This document shows positions 44,501 to 57,286 of a stretch of 64,000 nucleotides of DNA, piece by piece. This DNA is from Sphingomonas sp. PP-F2F-G114-C0414. Its GTDB lineage: Bacteria; Pseudomonadota; Alphaproteobacteria; Sphingomonadales; Sphingomonadaceae. The number at the start of each line of letters is the position of its first letter. The stretch's first letter is position 1. Position numbers and translations under genes: made by a program. The stretch covers positions 62,001 to 126,000 of the forward strand of contig NZ_RCWT01000011.1 of assembly GCF_003688595.1 (NCBI RefSeq). Direction: 5' to 3'. The notes beneath the pieces were generated by a model. That model did no database searches. It was not told where the DNA came from and worked only from the letters and a program-made list of their open reading frames with translations.

Positions 44501-44603
44501 TCCCTCTCCCCTGCGGGGAGAGGGTCGGGGTGAGGGGCAGTACCGGGCGAAGGCGCTCGTGGCGGCCCCTCACCCCAGCCCTCTCCCCGAAGGGGAGAGG
44601 GAG
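44501..44603. repeat. Palindromic repeat, family D, copy 2 (inside F1 operon)
   Basis: Arms CCCTCTCCCCTGCGGGGAGA with GTGAGGGGC and the complementary CCCCTCACCCC with CTCTCCCCGAAGGGGAGAGG. It fills the gap between atpD and atpC and could reduce atpC levels or stabilise the upstream mRNA. Confidence 0.88.
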
Positions 44604-44613
44604 CTAGATAGTC

Positions 44614-47006
<2,393 letters not shown>

Positions 47007-47017
47007 CTTCTCTTCCT

Positions 47018-47088
47018 GCTCCCTCGCTCCTCACAGAGGAGGGTCGGATTACACGCTCTGCTCCCTCTCCCCGCAGGGGAGAGGGAGT
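47018..47088. repeat. Short palindromic region, family D-like, copy 6
   Basis: Two hairpins (CTCCCTCGCTCCTCACAGAGGAGG region and CCCTCTCCCCGCAGGGGAGAGG) lie between atpA and atpG inside the F1 operon. It is a partial or degraded family D element. Confidence 0.65.
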
Positions 47089-47091
47089 TAA

Positions 47092-49180
<2,089 letters not shown>

Positions 49181-49370
49181 GGAACCTCTATCCTCGCCTG
49201 CAACGAATAACCGACCCAAAGGAAGAAAGGGCGCGAAAGCACCTCTCCTGGGACGCGGCGCGGTTAGCATCGGGTTGTCGGATTGGCAACCCGGCGGGAG
49301 GGTCGTGGGCACGGGTTTGTGACTGTTTTGTCATTGATCGAAGGTTGGAAGGTTACGAATCCGCCCCTCC

Positions 49371-49468
49371 CCGTCATCCCCGCGCAGGCGGGGATCCATA
49401 TCCTCCGGACCCGGCGCTTTCACCGCACGGCCTGCCACTATGGGTTCCCGCCTCCGCGGGAATGACGG
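49371..49468. repeat. Palindromic repeat, family C, copy 5
   Basis: Arms CGTCATCCCCGCGCAGGCGG and the complement CCGCCTCCGCGGGAATGACG around a 50-bp centre. It lies between atpH and the divergent hydrolase gene, in a gap of about 330 bp. Confidence 0.82.
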
Positions 49469-49508
49469 TATTGGGCAGACGTTACGACCAATCGACGAGG
49501 ACGAGAGA

Positions 49509-50186
49509 ATGACCGGCACGATGGAAACGATGACGATGTCCGACGGCACGACCGTCGCGGTCTATCACGCGCAGCCGACCGGCGAGCGTCGCGGCGGCCT
49601 CGTGCTGGTGCAGGAGATCTTCGGCGTGACCGACCACATCCGCGATCTCTGCGACGAATACGCCGCCGACGGCTACGAAGTCCTGGCGCCGGCCCTGTTC
49701 GACCGCGAGCATCCCGGTTTCGAGGCGGACTATTCGGGCGAAGGCCTCGCGCGCGGTGTCGAACTCGCGCGCCAGCTCCACCCGTTCGACCTGTCGCTGA
49801 AGGACGTCCAGACCTGCATCGACACGCTCGCCCCCGCCGGGCCGGTGTTCGTGGTCGGCTATTGCTATGGCGGCTCGATCGCGTGGTTCGCCTCTACCAA
49901 GCTGACGGGAGTCGCAGCGGCGAGCGGCTATTACGGTAGCATGATCCCGGCCGCGGCGGACGAGGAACCCAAGGTGCCGGTGATCCTGCACTTCGGCCGT
50001 CACGATCACGGCATCCCAATGGAGGGCGTCGAGCAGGTCATCGCCAAGGATTGGCCGAATGCGACGGTGTATGTCTATGAGGCGGGCCACGGGTTCAATT
50101 CGGACCGGCGGAAGGATTACCACGAGCCTAGCGCGGATTTGGCGAAGCAACGGACGCTAGACCTGTTCCACGCCAACGGCGGCTGA
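49509..50186 (+). CDS. Dienelactone hydrolase family protein
   Basis: Product of 225 residues, alpha/beta-hydrolase of the dienelactone-hydrolase type. The catalytic triad is Cys119 (GYCYGG), Asp166 (FGRHDHG) and His194 (GHGF), with Glu36 in VQEIFGV as usual for the family. It could hydrolyse carboxymethylenebutenolide or another lactone/ester; no chlorocatechol pathway genes are nearby, so the substrate is open. GAGG lies before the ATG at 49509. Confidence 0.88.
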   Translation: MTGTMETMTMSDGTTVAVYHAQPTGERRGGLVLVQEIFGVTDHIRDLCDEYAADGYEVLAPALFDREHPGFEADYSGEGLARGVELARQLHPFDLSLKDVQTCIDTLAPAGPVFVVGYCYGGSIAWFASTKLTGVAAASGYYGSMIPAAADEEPKVPVILHFGRHDHGIPMEGVEQVIAKDWPNATVYVYEAGHGFNSDRRKDYHEPSADLAKQRTLDLFHANGG

Positions 50187-50210
50187 GCGGCCTTTTCCCC
50201 AACACTAACG

Positions 50211-50314
50211 CCACCCCGGCGAAGGCCGGGGCCCAGTTGGGGGACGTTGCTAAAGGAGGACGGCCCTTCGTTATTGCCACCTTTCCAACTGGGCCCCGGC
50301 CTTCGCCGGGGTGG
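50211..50314. repeat. Palindromic repeat, family B, copy 3
   Basis: Arms GCCACCCCGGCGAAGGCCGG with GCCCAGTTGG and complement. Compared with copies 1 and 2 the tip reads CCCAGTTGG with matching CCAACTGGG on the other arm, a compensatory change. Confidence 0.9.
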
Positions 50315-50380
50315 TGGCAGTGGTAAGGGCTCCGGCGCAGGGCGGCGGCACCACAGACGCGAGGGCCACCCCTTACTTCT

Positions 50381-50436
50381 TTGTTCTCCCGCGAAGGCGG
50401 GAGCCGAGTCTGGGTCCCCGCCTTCGCGGGGAAACA
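50381..50436. repeat. Palindromic repeat, family C, copy 3 (compact)
   Basis: Left TTGTTCTCCCGCGAAGGCGG and right CCCGCCTTCGCGGGGAAACA, with a short GCCGAGTCTGGGT centre. It directly follows a family B element and precedes the SDR gene end. Confidence 0.85.
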
Positions 50437-50458
50437 ACTCTCTGCCAATCCTCCGAAA

Positions 50459-51304
50459 TTACTCCCCCGGGAAATCCGCCCCAAGGCTGTCCGCCTTATG
50501 CGCCTCGATCTCCTTCAACCGCGCCGCCAGCTTCGTCGTAACCGCATCATACCCCCAAGCCCCCAGCACCAAATGCCGCGGCGGGTTCGCATTCTCGGTC
50601 AGCGCGATCATCGCCTCGCCAGCCCGCACCGGATCGCCCGCCTGCGTCCCGCTAACCTCGCGCGTGCTGTCGAGCCGCTTGCCCGCCGTATCCGCATAGT
50701 CCGCGATCTTCACCGGCGTCTGCTTCAGCGACCGCCCGGCCCAATCCGTCCGGAATGGCCCCGGCTCGACGCACGTCACGTCGATCCCGAGCGACTTCAC
50801 CTCCGCCAGCAACGCGTCGGACCAGCCCTCGACCGCATGCTTCGAAGCAGCGTAATAACCCGATCCCGGAAACCCGACCTGACCGGCAACCGACGTAATG
50901 TTGATGATATTGCCGCTCTTCTGCCCCCGCATGATCGGCAGCACCGCGCGAGTCAGCGCGAACAACCCGAACACGTTCGCGTCGAACTGCGCGCGGATCT
51001 CGGACTCGACGCCCTCCTCGACCGACGCCTGATAGCCATAGCCCGCATTGTTCACGAGCACGTCGATCCGCCCGAACTTGGCCTTGGCCTGCGCTACGGC
51101 ATCGTCGATCTGCGCCTGCTCCGTCACGTCGAGCGACAGCGCGAGCGCACGATCCTCGGCGCCTTCCGCCAGATCCGCAACGCGATCCGCATCGCGCGCG
51201 GTCACCACCGCACGCCAACCGCGCGCGAGCACGAGCTTGGCGAGTTCGCGACCGAAACCGGTCGAGCAGCCGGAAATGAACCAGACGGGCGTGTCGGAGG
51301 CCAT
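50459..51304 (-). CDS. Short-chain dehydrogenase/reductase
   Basis: Product of 281 residues. The Rossmann glycine motif GCSTGFGREL, NNAG (85-88), Ser138, Tyr151 and Lys155 (YAASK) are intact, so it should be an active NAD(P)-dependent oxidoreductase. The longer C-terminal part after SLKQTPV resembles the 17-beta-hydroxysteroid-dehydrogenase-like group; the substrate is unknown. The ATG at 51304 starts the MASDTPVWFISGCSTG segment. It is divergent from ada with 113 bp between. Confidence 0.9.
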   Translation of the reverse strand: MASDTPVWFISGCSTGFGRELAKLVLARGWRAVVTARDADRVADLAEGAEDRALALSLDVTEQAQIDDAVAQAKAKFGRIDVLVNNAGYGYQASVEEGVESEIRAQFDANVFGLFALTRAVLPIMRGQKSGNIINITSVAGQVGFPGSGYYAASKHAVEGWSDALLAEVKSLGIDVTCVEPGPFRTDWAGRSLKQTPVKIADYADTAGKRLDSTREVSGTQAGDPVRAGEAMIALTENANPPRHLVLGAWGYDAVTTKLAARLKEIEAHKADSLGADFPGE

Positions 51305-51417
51305 GAGACATCTTTCGTTATAGGGTATACACGGAAGAACGGCCGGACCGCCGATTGGCTCCGCTTTGACCGCAAGCCACGGGATGCGCACGCGTCGCGA
51401 CCGGCTATACCGGTCCA

Positions 51418-52464
51418 ATGAGCATCGCCCTCGACACCGAAACCGCCTGGACCGCGTTCGAAGCCCGCGACCGCGCGTGGGACGGCCGGTTCGTGGTCGG
51501 CGTGAAGACCACCGGCATCTACTGCAAGCCAAGCTGCCCCGCGCGTCATCCCAAGCGCGAGAACGTCACCTTCCACCCCGACGCAGCCAGCGCCCGCGCC
51601 GCCGGCTTCCGCGCGTGCCTGCGCTGCACCCCCGACGAAGTTGGCCGCGACCGCATCGCCGTTGCCGCGGCAGTCGCGCTACTCGAAGCCGCCGAAGACC
51701 GCCTATCGCTCGACGCAGTTGCAGCGAAAGTCGGCTACGCGCCGCATCATTTCCACCGCCTGTTCAAGCGCGCCACCGGCGTCACCCCCGCCGCCTACGC
51801 GCGGGCGCTCCGCACCGGCCGTGCCGCCAACGCCTTGTCGGAGGATTCAACCGTGACCGAAGCGATCTACGACGCCGGCTATTCCGCCCCCAGCCGTTTC
51901 TACGAGGCCGACGCGAAACGGCTCGGCATGGCCCCCAGCGCCTGGGCACGCGGCGGCGAAGGCGCCACGATCCGCTGGACCACCGCCGACACGAGCCTGG
52001 GCACGCTGTTCGTCGCCGCCACAGAAAAAGGCCTCTGCCGCGTATCCTTTGATGAGGATTACGCCGAACTCCACCGCCGCTTCCCCAACGCCACGATCGA
52101 ACCCGGCGGCGAAGCCCTCGCGAATCTAGCGGCGCAAGTCGTTGCTGCCGTCGAATCCCCCGACCGCGACCAAGACCTCCCGCTCGACGTCCGAGGCACC
52201 GCCTTCCAGGAAGCGATCTGGCAAGCGCTGCGCACCATCCCGATCGGCGAAACCCGCACCTACAGCGAACTCGCAGCGCTCGCCGGCCGCCCCGCCGCAG
52301 TCCGCGCCGCCGGCACCGCGTGCGGCCAGAACCCCGTGTCGATCGTCATCCCCTGCCACCGCGCACAGCGGATCGGCGGCGCACTCGGCGGCTATGCCTA
52401 CGGGCTGGATCGCAAGCGCGCGCTCCTAGCGAGCGAAGTTCAGCGCGCCGACTTGCAGAAATAG
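51418..52464 (+). CDS. ada: Bifunctional DNA methyl-transfer protein/regulator Ada
   Basis: Product of 348 residues. The N-terminal Ada zinc domain has four Cys (36, 40, 67, 70: YCKPSC and CLRC); Cys36 is the likely methyl-phosphotriester acceptor. An AraC-type HTH lies at about 85-178. The C-terminal methyltransferase has the acceptor Cys313 in IPCHR. Methylated Ada normally activates its own gene in the response to alkylation. Its 3' end overlaps the convergent protease gene by 25 bp. Confidence 0.95.
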   Translation: MSIALDTETAWTAFEARDRAWDGRFVVGVKTTGIYCKPSCPARHPKRENVTFHPDAASARAAGFRACLRCTPDEVGRDRIAVAAAVALLEAAEDRLSLDAVAAKVGYAPHHFHRLFKRATGVTPAAYARALRTGRAANALSEDSTVTEAIYDAGYSAPSRFYEADAKRLGMAPSAWARGGEGATIRWTTADTSLGTLFVAATEKGLCRVSFDEDYAELHRRFPNATIEPGGEALANLAAQVVAAVESPDRDQDLPLDVRGTAFQEAIWQALRTIPIGETRTYSELAALAGRPAAVRAAGTACGQNPVSIVIPCHRAQRIGGALGGYAYGLDRKRALLASEVQRADLQK

Positions 52465-53942
52465 ACGAGCTTCTCGTTCGGCAGCGGCGGCAACACCGCA
52501 CGCACCGCCGCCTGCTGCCCCGCGAGCCGACCCAATGCGGCGTCGTCCATGTTGCACACGTTCGGCACGACGCCCCGCGCAGTCCGCGCCGCCTCCATCC
52601 CCGCCGCCGACATAAGATAGCGCGTGTTCGAATAGACCCGCGTCGCCGGATCGAACGACAGCACGGAGACGGTCTGCTCGGCATCGGGCACCAGCACGCG
52701 GTCCCACCGGCCATTCGCGGCGACATATTGCGTCTTCCCGTTCACACACCCCTTCGCGCCCCAGTCGATCGGCACGTCCTCGCTCGAGGAGATCGTGATC
52801 CGGCTGCGCTCCGGGATCAGCGTGCACATCAGCTTGCCGAGCGCCGCATCAGGCGTCGATATCCGCGTCTTGGGTAGGGCCGACAGCGGCACGTCGACCT
52901 CGCCCGAAGGTCGCAGCACGAACACGATGATCGCAACGAGCACCGCCATGCCGCCGATCGACACCGCCCAGATCGCTTGGCGCCGCTGGCCCCGCGATTC
53001 GAGGAGCCCCGCGCTGCCGATCACGAGCGCTCCAGCGACCAGCAACAGCCCGGCAATCGCCATCACATTCTCGCGGCTGCGCGACGCCTCGGTCCGCGCC
53101 TTCTCCAGCGCAACCTCGCGGGTCATCGCATCCTGCGTCGCTGCGTCCCGCTTGGCGGACGCCGCATCGGCGGTCGCCCGCGCATCCGCGTCGGCGTCCT
53201 GCCGCAAGCGATCCTCGATCGAGGTGCACCCCGTCCCGATCGACGCATAAGGCTGTTTCGCATCGTGGAGGAAGCCGGCCAGTTCGGTATCCGCGATCGC
53301 GAACCCGAACGTCGAATCGCCCTCCTCGCCGCGGGTGATCGCCGAGTTCACACCGATCACCCGCCCGCACCGGTCGAGCAGCGGCCCACCGGAGTTACCC
53401 CGCGCAATGCTGGCCGTATGAAGCAGCACCTCGACACCGCTCAGCACACGCCGCCCGGAAAGTACGCCCTCGGACCGCACCGGCGTCATCGGCCGGATAT
53501 AATCTGCCGCCGACCGCGCCGTCGCCAGGTCGACGTTCCCCGGGAAGCCGAGCGACACCACCGCATCGCCCTCGGTCATCGGCCCGGTATACAGCGCGCT
53601 CGACGGCAGGCGCGCGCCGGTGAACTCGATCAGCGCCAGGTCGCGCTGCGAATCATACGCGATCACCTTGCCCTGGTACGACTTGCTGCCCTCGGTCGGG
53701 ACGATGCCGACGACGACGTTGTCGGGATAGCGCTCGGCGAGATCGACGACGTGCGCATTGGTGACGATCCGGTTGGGCGCGATCGCGAAACCGCTGCCGT
53801 GGCCGAAGCCGACCACCTGATCGTCGACCACCGCGATTGTCACGACGCGCACGACGCCGCGCCCGGTGGCGGCGATGTCGTCCGCGGACGCGGAACTCGC
53901 CAACCCGAAAGTCAGCGCGAGAAGGAGGAGCAGGCGGATCAT
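52440..53942 (-). CDS. Trypsin-like serine protease with membrane segments and C-terminal domain
   Basis: Product of 500 residues. A signal peptide (about 1-20) leads to a trypsin-like domain with His64 (TNAHVV), Asp101 (RDLALIE) and Ser184 (RGNSGGP). It continues with a charged coiled coil (about 245-292), two membrane helices (about 293-312 and 324-343), then an extracytoplasmic part of 150 residues with Cys residues (LMCTLIP, KGCVNGK, VVPNVCNMD, LVYFCK) that I do not recognise. No PDZ domain is present, unlike DegP/HtrA. Envelope proteolysis is inferred; the substrate is unknown. Confidence 0.82.
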   Translation of the reverse strand: MIRLLLLLALTFGLASSASADDIAATGRGVVRVVTIAVVDDQVVGFGHGSGFAIAPNRIVTNAHVVDLAERYPDNVVVGIVPTEGSKSYQGKVIAYDSQRDLALIEFTGARLPSSALYTGPMTEGDAVVSLGFPGNVDLATARSAADYIRPMTPVRSEGVLSGRRVLSGVEVLLHTASIARGNSGGPLLDRCGRVIGVNSAITRGEEGDSTFGFAIADTELAGFLHDAKQPYASIGTGCTSIEDRLRQDADADARATADAASAKRDAATQDAMTREVALEKARTEASRSRENVMAIAGLLLVAGALVIGSAGLLESRGQRRQAIWAVSIGGMAVLVAIIVFVLRPSGEVDVPLSALPKTRISTPDAALGKLMCTLIPERSRITISSSEDVPIDWGAKGCVNGKTQYVAANGRWDRVLVPDAEQTVSVLSFDPATRVYSNTRYLMSAAGMEAARTARGVVPNVCNMDDAALGRLAGQQAAVRAVLPPLPNEKLVYFCKSAR

Positions 53943-54077
53943 GCACCAGCCTTCGGGGAGTTACGCGCGGCGATCAACCCTCGGCTCTTATAGGCCGCCC
54001 CCCGCACGTCCGGTTTGGTTAGCGAATTATCAAGCCTTGGCGCGTAACCCCTTAGGCAATCATCCGGGGATTTGGGC

Positions 54078-55625
54078 ATGAGCGCATTCGGGCGTCGTAG
54101 TGGCATGAGCGGGGGGCAGAACGGGGCGCAAGCGGTGCGTCCCGCATTCGGCGTCGCCCGTCCCATGCAGGGTAGCGGTCCTGCACCGCGGCCCGAACCC
54201 GAAGGCGGCGCGCAATTTCCGCCGATAGACTCGCTGCCGATGCCCGGCGAGAGCGACGGCTTCGGCCCCGGCACGATGCCCGCCGGACAGCTGGACGCGA
54301 TGCAGCGCCTGTCCGATCGGCAGAATGCGAGCGGCGAGGCGGGCAACAGCCGCGTCGAGGGCTTCGAACAGTCGATCCACAAGATCAAGGAACAGGTCCT
54401 CCCGCGCCTGCTCGAACGTGTCGATCCCGAAGCTGCGGCAACGCTCAACAAGGACGAGCTGGCCGAGGAATTCCGCCCGATCATCGGCGAAGTGCTCGCC
54501 GAACTTAAGCTGACGCTCAACCGTCGCGAACAGTTCGCGCTCGAAAAGGTGCTGGTCGACGAACTGCTCGGGCTCGGGCCGTTGGAGGAGCTGCTGGCGG
54601 ATCCGAACATCACCGACATCATGGTGAACGGCCCCGAGCAGACCTATGTCGAGCGCAAGGGCAAGCTCGAACTCGCGCCGATCCAGTTCCGCGACGAGGA
54701 GCATCTGTTCCAGATCGCGCAACGGATCGTGAACTCGGTCGGCCGTCGCGTCGACCAGACCTCGCCCCTCGCCGATGCCCGCCTGAAGGACGGCTCGCGC
54801 GTCAACGTCATCGTCCCGCCGCTGTCGCTTCGCGGCACCGCGATCTCGATTCGTAAATTCTCCGCCAAACCGATCACGCTCGACATGATGGCTGGCTTCG
54901 GCTCGATGTCGCCGAAGATGGCGACCGCGCTGAAGATCGCCGGCGCGTCGCGGTTCAATGTCGTGATCTCGGGCGGTACGGGCTCGGGCAAGACGACGAT
55001 GCTCAACGCGCTGTCGAAGATGATCGACCCCGGCGAGCGCGTGCTGACGATTGAGGACGCCGCCGAGCTTCGCCTGCAGCAGCCGCACTGGCTCCCGCTC
55101 GAAACGCGGCCCGCCAACCTGGAGGGCCAGGGCGAGATCTCGATCCGCGATCTCGTCAAGAACGCGCTGCGTATGCGGCCTGACCGGATCATCCTCGGCG
55201 AAATTCGCGGCAGCGAGTGTTTCGACATGCTCGCCGCCATGAACACCGGTCACGATGGCTCGATGTGCACGCTCCACGCCAACTCTCCCCGCGAAGCGCT
55301 GGCGCGTATGGAGAACATGGTGATGATGTCCGACATCAAGGTCCCGAAGGAAGCCATCTCGCGCCAGATCGCCGACTCGGTCGAGCTGATCATCCAGGTG
55401 AAGCGCCTACGCGACGGCTCGCGCCGGGTGACCAACATCACCGAGGTGATCGGCATGGAAGGCCCGGTGATCGTCACGCAGGAGCTGTTCAAGTTCGAGT
55501 ACATGGACGAGTCTGCCGACGGGAAGATCCTCGGCGAGTACCGCTCGATGGGGTTGCGGCCGTATACGCTGGAAAAGGCCAAGCAGTTCGGGTTCGACCA
55601 GGCATATCTTGAGGCGTGTCTCTAA
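54078..55625 (+). CDS. cpaF: CpaF/TadA-type secretion ATPase
   Basis: Product of 515 residues. The first 90 residues are low-complexity, Gly/Pro/Gln-rich. The ATPase follows with Walker A GGTGSGKTT (299-307), IEDAAELRLQQPHWLPLETR, RMRPDRIILGEIRGSE and AMNTGHDGSMCTLHANSP, typical of the type II/IV secretion ATPase of Flp (Tad) pili. GGGGATTTGGGC precedes the ATG. No other tad/cpa gene is in the window; downstream is repeat B4, upstream a minus-strand protease, so it is isolated here. Confidence 0.92.
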   Translation: MSAFGRRSGMSGGQNGAQAVRPAFGVARPMQGSGPAPRPEPEGGAQFPPIDSLPMPGESDGFGPGTMPAGQLDAMQRLSDRQNASGEAGNSRVEGFEQSIHKIKEQVLPRLLERVDPEAAATLNKDELAEEFRPIIGEVLAELKLTLNRREQFALEKVLVDELLGLGPLEELLADPNITDIMVNGPEQTYVERKGKLELAPIQFRDEEHLFQIAQRIVNSVGRRVDQTSPLADARLKDGSRVNVIVPPLSLRGTAISIRKFSAKPITLDMMAGFGSMSPKMATALKIAGASRFNVVISGGTGSGKTTMLNALSKMIDPGERVLTIEDAAELRLQQPHWLPLETRPANLEGQGEISIRDLVKNALRMRPDRIILGEIRGSECFDMLAAMNTGHDGSMCTLHANSPREALARMENMVMMSDIKVPKEAISRQIADSVELIIQVKRLRDGSRRVTNITEVIGMEGPVIVTQELFKFEYMDESADGKILGEYRSMGLRPYTLEKAKQFGFDQAYLEACL

Positions 55626-55659
55626 CGGCCTGTTACAGAATGGAGCCCTTCCCTGACCA

Positions 55660-55764
55660 CCACCCCGGCGGAGGCCGGGGCCCAGTTGGAAAGTTGGCAA
55701 TAAGGGAGCGCCGTCCACAATCATCACCGTCCCCCGACTGGGCCCCGGCCTCCGCCGGGGTGGT
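55660..55764. repeat. Palindromic repeat, family B, copy 4
   Basis: Arms CCACCCCGGCGGAGGCCGGG with GCCCAGTTGG and complement CCGGCCTCCGCCGGGGTGG. A paired change (GGAGG/CCTCC in place of GAAGG/CCTTC) keeps the stem, evidence that pairing is maintained. It follows cpaF. Confidence 0.88.
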
Positions 55765-55865
55765 GAGCTTTGCGAGCGTTGCGCACATCCAAGGTCGCTC
55801 TGCATCGACCTGATTTTCATCAACCCAGTTTCGCAGGGCTATCTTGGGCAGGCTCGCCCGTCTTC

Positions 55866-55948
55866 TGTTCCCCCGCGAAGGCGGGGGCCCAGGAGCCCCC
55901 AATGCCGCCGCCCGTAACCCTGGACTCCCGCCTCCGCGGGAGAACAAG
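55866..55948. repeat. Palindromic repeat, family C, copy 4
   Basis: Left CCCCCGCGAAGGCGGGGGCC and right CTCCCGCCTCCGCGGGAGAA around a centre of about 30 bp. It lies upstream of the aspartic protease gene in the 445-bp gap after cpaF, which otherwise shows nothing. Confidence 0.8.
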
Positions 55949-56071
55949 GATTGTTGCGTAGGACTGGCAGGACCGGATCGACCAGAAGAGCGCAGTGCTC
56001 TCCAAGCCTCCGACCCGCCCGGCGAAGCCCCCGCTTGTACGCCGCCACCGACCCGCTACGAACACCCCCAC

Positions 56072-57286
56072 ATGCGTCGCGCTCTTCTCACGCTCGTCCC
56101 GCTCCTTGCGGTCTTCACCGTCTCCGCACGCGAGCCGACCGTGCCGACGCCCGCCATCTCCCCCGAAGCGCGCGACCGCGGCGTCTACCATCTCGCCGCC
56201 GATGCCGAGGCGCGCTGGGTGCCGTTCGACCTCACCCCCGGCAACCAGATCCGCTTCACGATGCAGCTCGAAGGCCGCAAGGTCACCGCGATCCTCGATA
56301 CCGGCGTCAGCTATACACTGCTCGCCAAGGCCTCCCCCGCGCTTGACCCCGCCAAGCTGGTCGCCGGCGGCAGCGCGGCCGCGATCGGCGGATCGGTCGC
56401 GCTCGGCTGGATGCCGACGCGCTCGCTGGCACTCGGCGGCCTCGCGCGAACCGGCGGCGGCGTGACCGTCGCGAGCCTGCCCGCGATCGCCACCGGCAGC
56501 GCCGCCGCGGTCGACCTGCTGGTCGGCGCTGACCTGCTCGCGGGATACGCGCTCGACATCGATTACGCCGCGCACCGCTTCCGCCTGCTCCGCTCGGGCC
56601 GCATGCCGTTCAAGGGCGAGACCGCACCGCTCCGCGTGTCGACCGAACGCACCGTTTACGAGAGCACGATCACGCTCGGCGGCCGACGCCTTGCGCCGAT
56701 CGTCGTCGATACCGGCGACGGCTCGGCGATCACCGTCACCTCCGCCGGATGGCACGCCGCGAACCTGAAGGCGCTGCGAACCACCACCGCGATCGCGTTC
56801 GGCTTGGCTGGCCCCACCGTCAGCGGCCTCGGAATCGTCCCCGACCTGCGCGTCGGCGCGTTGGTCGCGCGCGAAGCCGAAGTGCGGATCGAGCCCGCCG
56901 GCGGATTTTCCCAGGCGATCGGCACCGCCGGCCGGATCGGCTCGGGCTTTCTCCAGAATTACCGCGTGCTGCTCGATCCCGGCGCACGCCGCATGATCCT
57001 CCGCCGAGGCCCCCGCGCCGACCGGCCGCCGCTACGCTCGACCAGCGGCTTGCTCGTCGGCATCGAGAACGATCGGCTGAAGGTGCTCCACGTCATGCGC
57101 GGCAGCCCCGCAGCCGCTAGCTGGAAGGACGGCGAGATGATCTGCATGATCGATGGCGCAGCGATACCCCGAGATTACGCGAAAAATCCGATCGCCGCCT
57201 GGTCGGCCGGCGCGCCCGGCCGCGTCGTCAGTCTCGGGCTGTGCGATGGTTCGACGCGCGCCCTTACTCTGCGGAATTTCTACTGA
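56072..57286 (+). CDS. Double retropepsin-like aspartic protease with C-terminal PDZ-like domain
   Basis: Product of about 404 residues with an N-terminal signal peptide (RRALLTLVPLLAVFTVSA). It has two retropepsin-like domains: the first with ILDTGVS (DTG at 76-78) and the second with VVDTGDGS (DTG at 213-215), which can pair within one chain as in pepsins. A PDZ-like region covers about 325-400 (DRLKVLHVMRGSPAA, GEMICMIDGAAI). A periplasmic protease function is inferred. The start is weakly supported by ribosome-site evidence. It overlaps the GT39-type gene (TGATG). Confidence 0.8.
   Translation: MRRALLTLVPLLAVFTVSAREPTVPTPAISPEARDRGVYHLAADAEARWVPFDLTPGNQIRFTMQLEGRKVTAILDTGVSYTLLAKASPALDPAKLVAGGSAAAIGGSVALGWMPTRSLALGGLARTGGGVTVASLPAIATGSAAAVDLLVGADLLAGYALDIDYAAHRFRLLRSGRMPFKGETAPLRVSTERTVYESTITLGGRRLAPIVVDTGDGSAITVTSAGWHAANLKALRTTTAIAFGLAGPTVSGLGIVPDLRVGALVAREAEVRIEPAGGFSQAIGTAGRIGSGFLQNYRVLLDPGARRMILRRGPRADRPPLRSTSGLLVGIENDRLKVLHVMRGSPAAASWKDGEMICMIDGAAIPRDYAKNPIAAWSAGAPGRVVSLGLCDGSTRALTLRNFY

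Noticed and set aside
52320..52877. Plus-strand ORF antisense to the protease 3' end
   Set aside because: Arg/Pro/His-rich antisense frame with no motif; the protease with its complete triad is the real gene.
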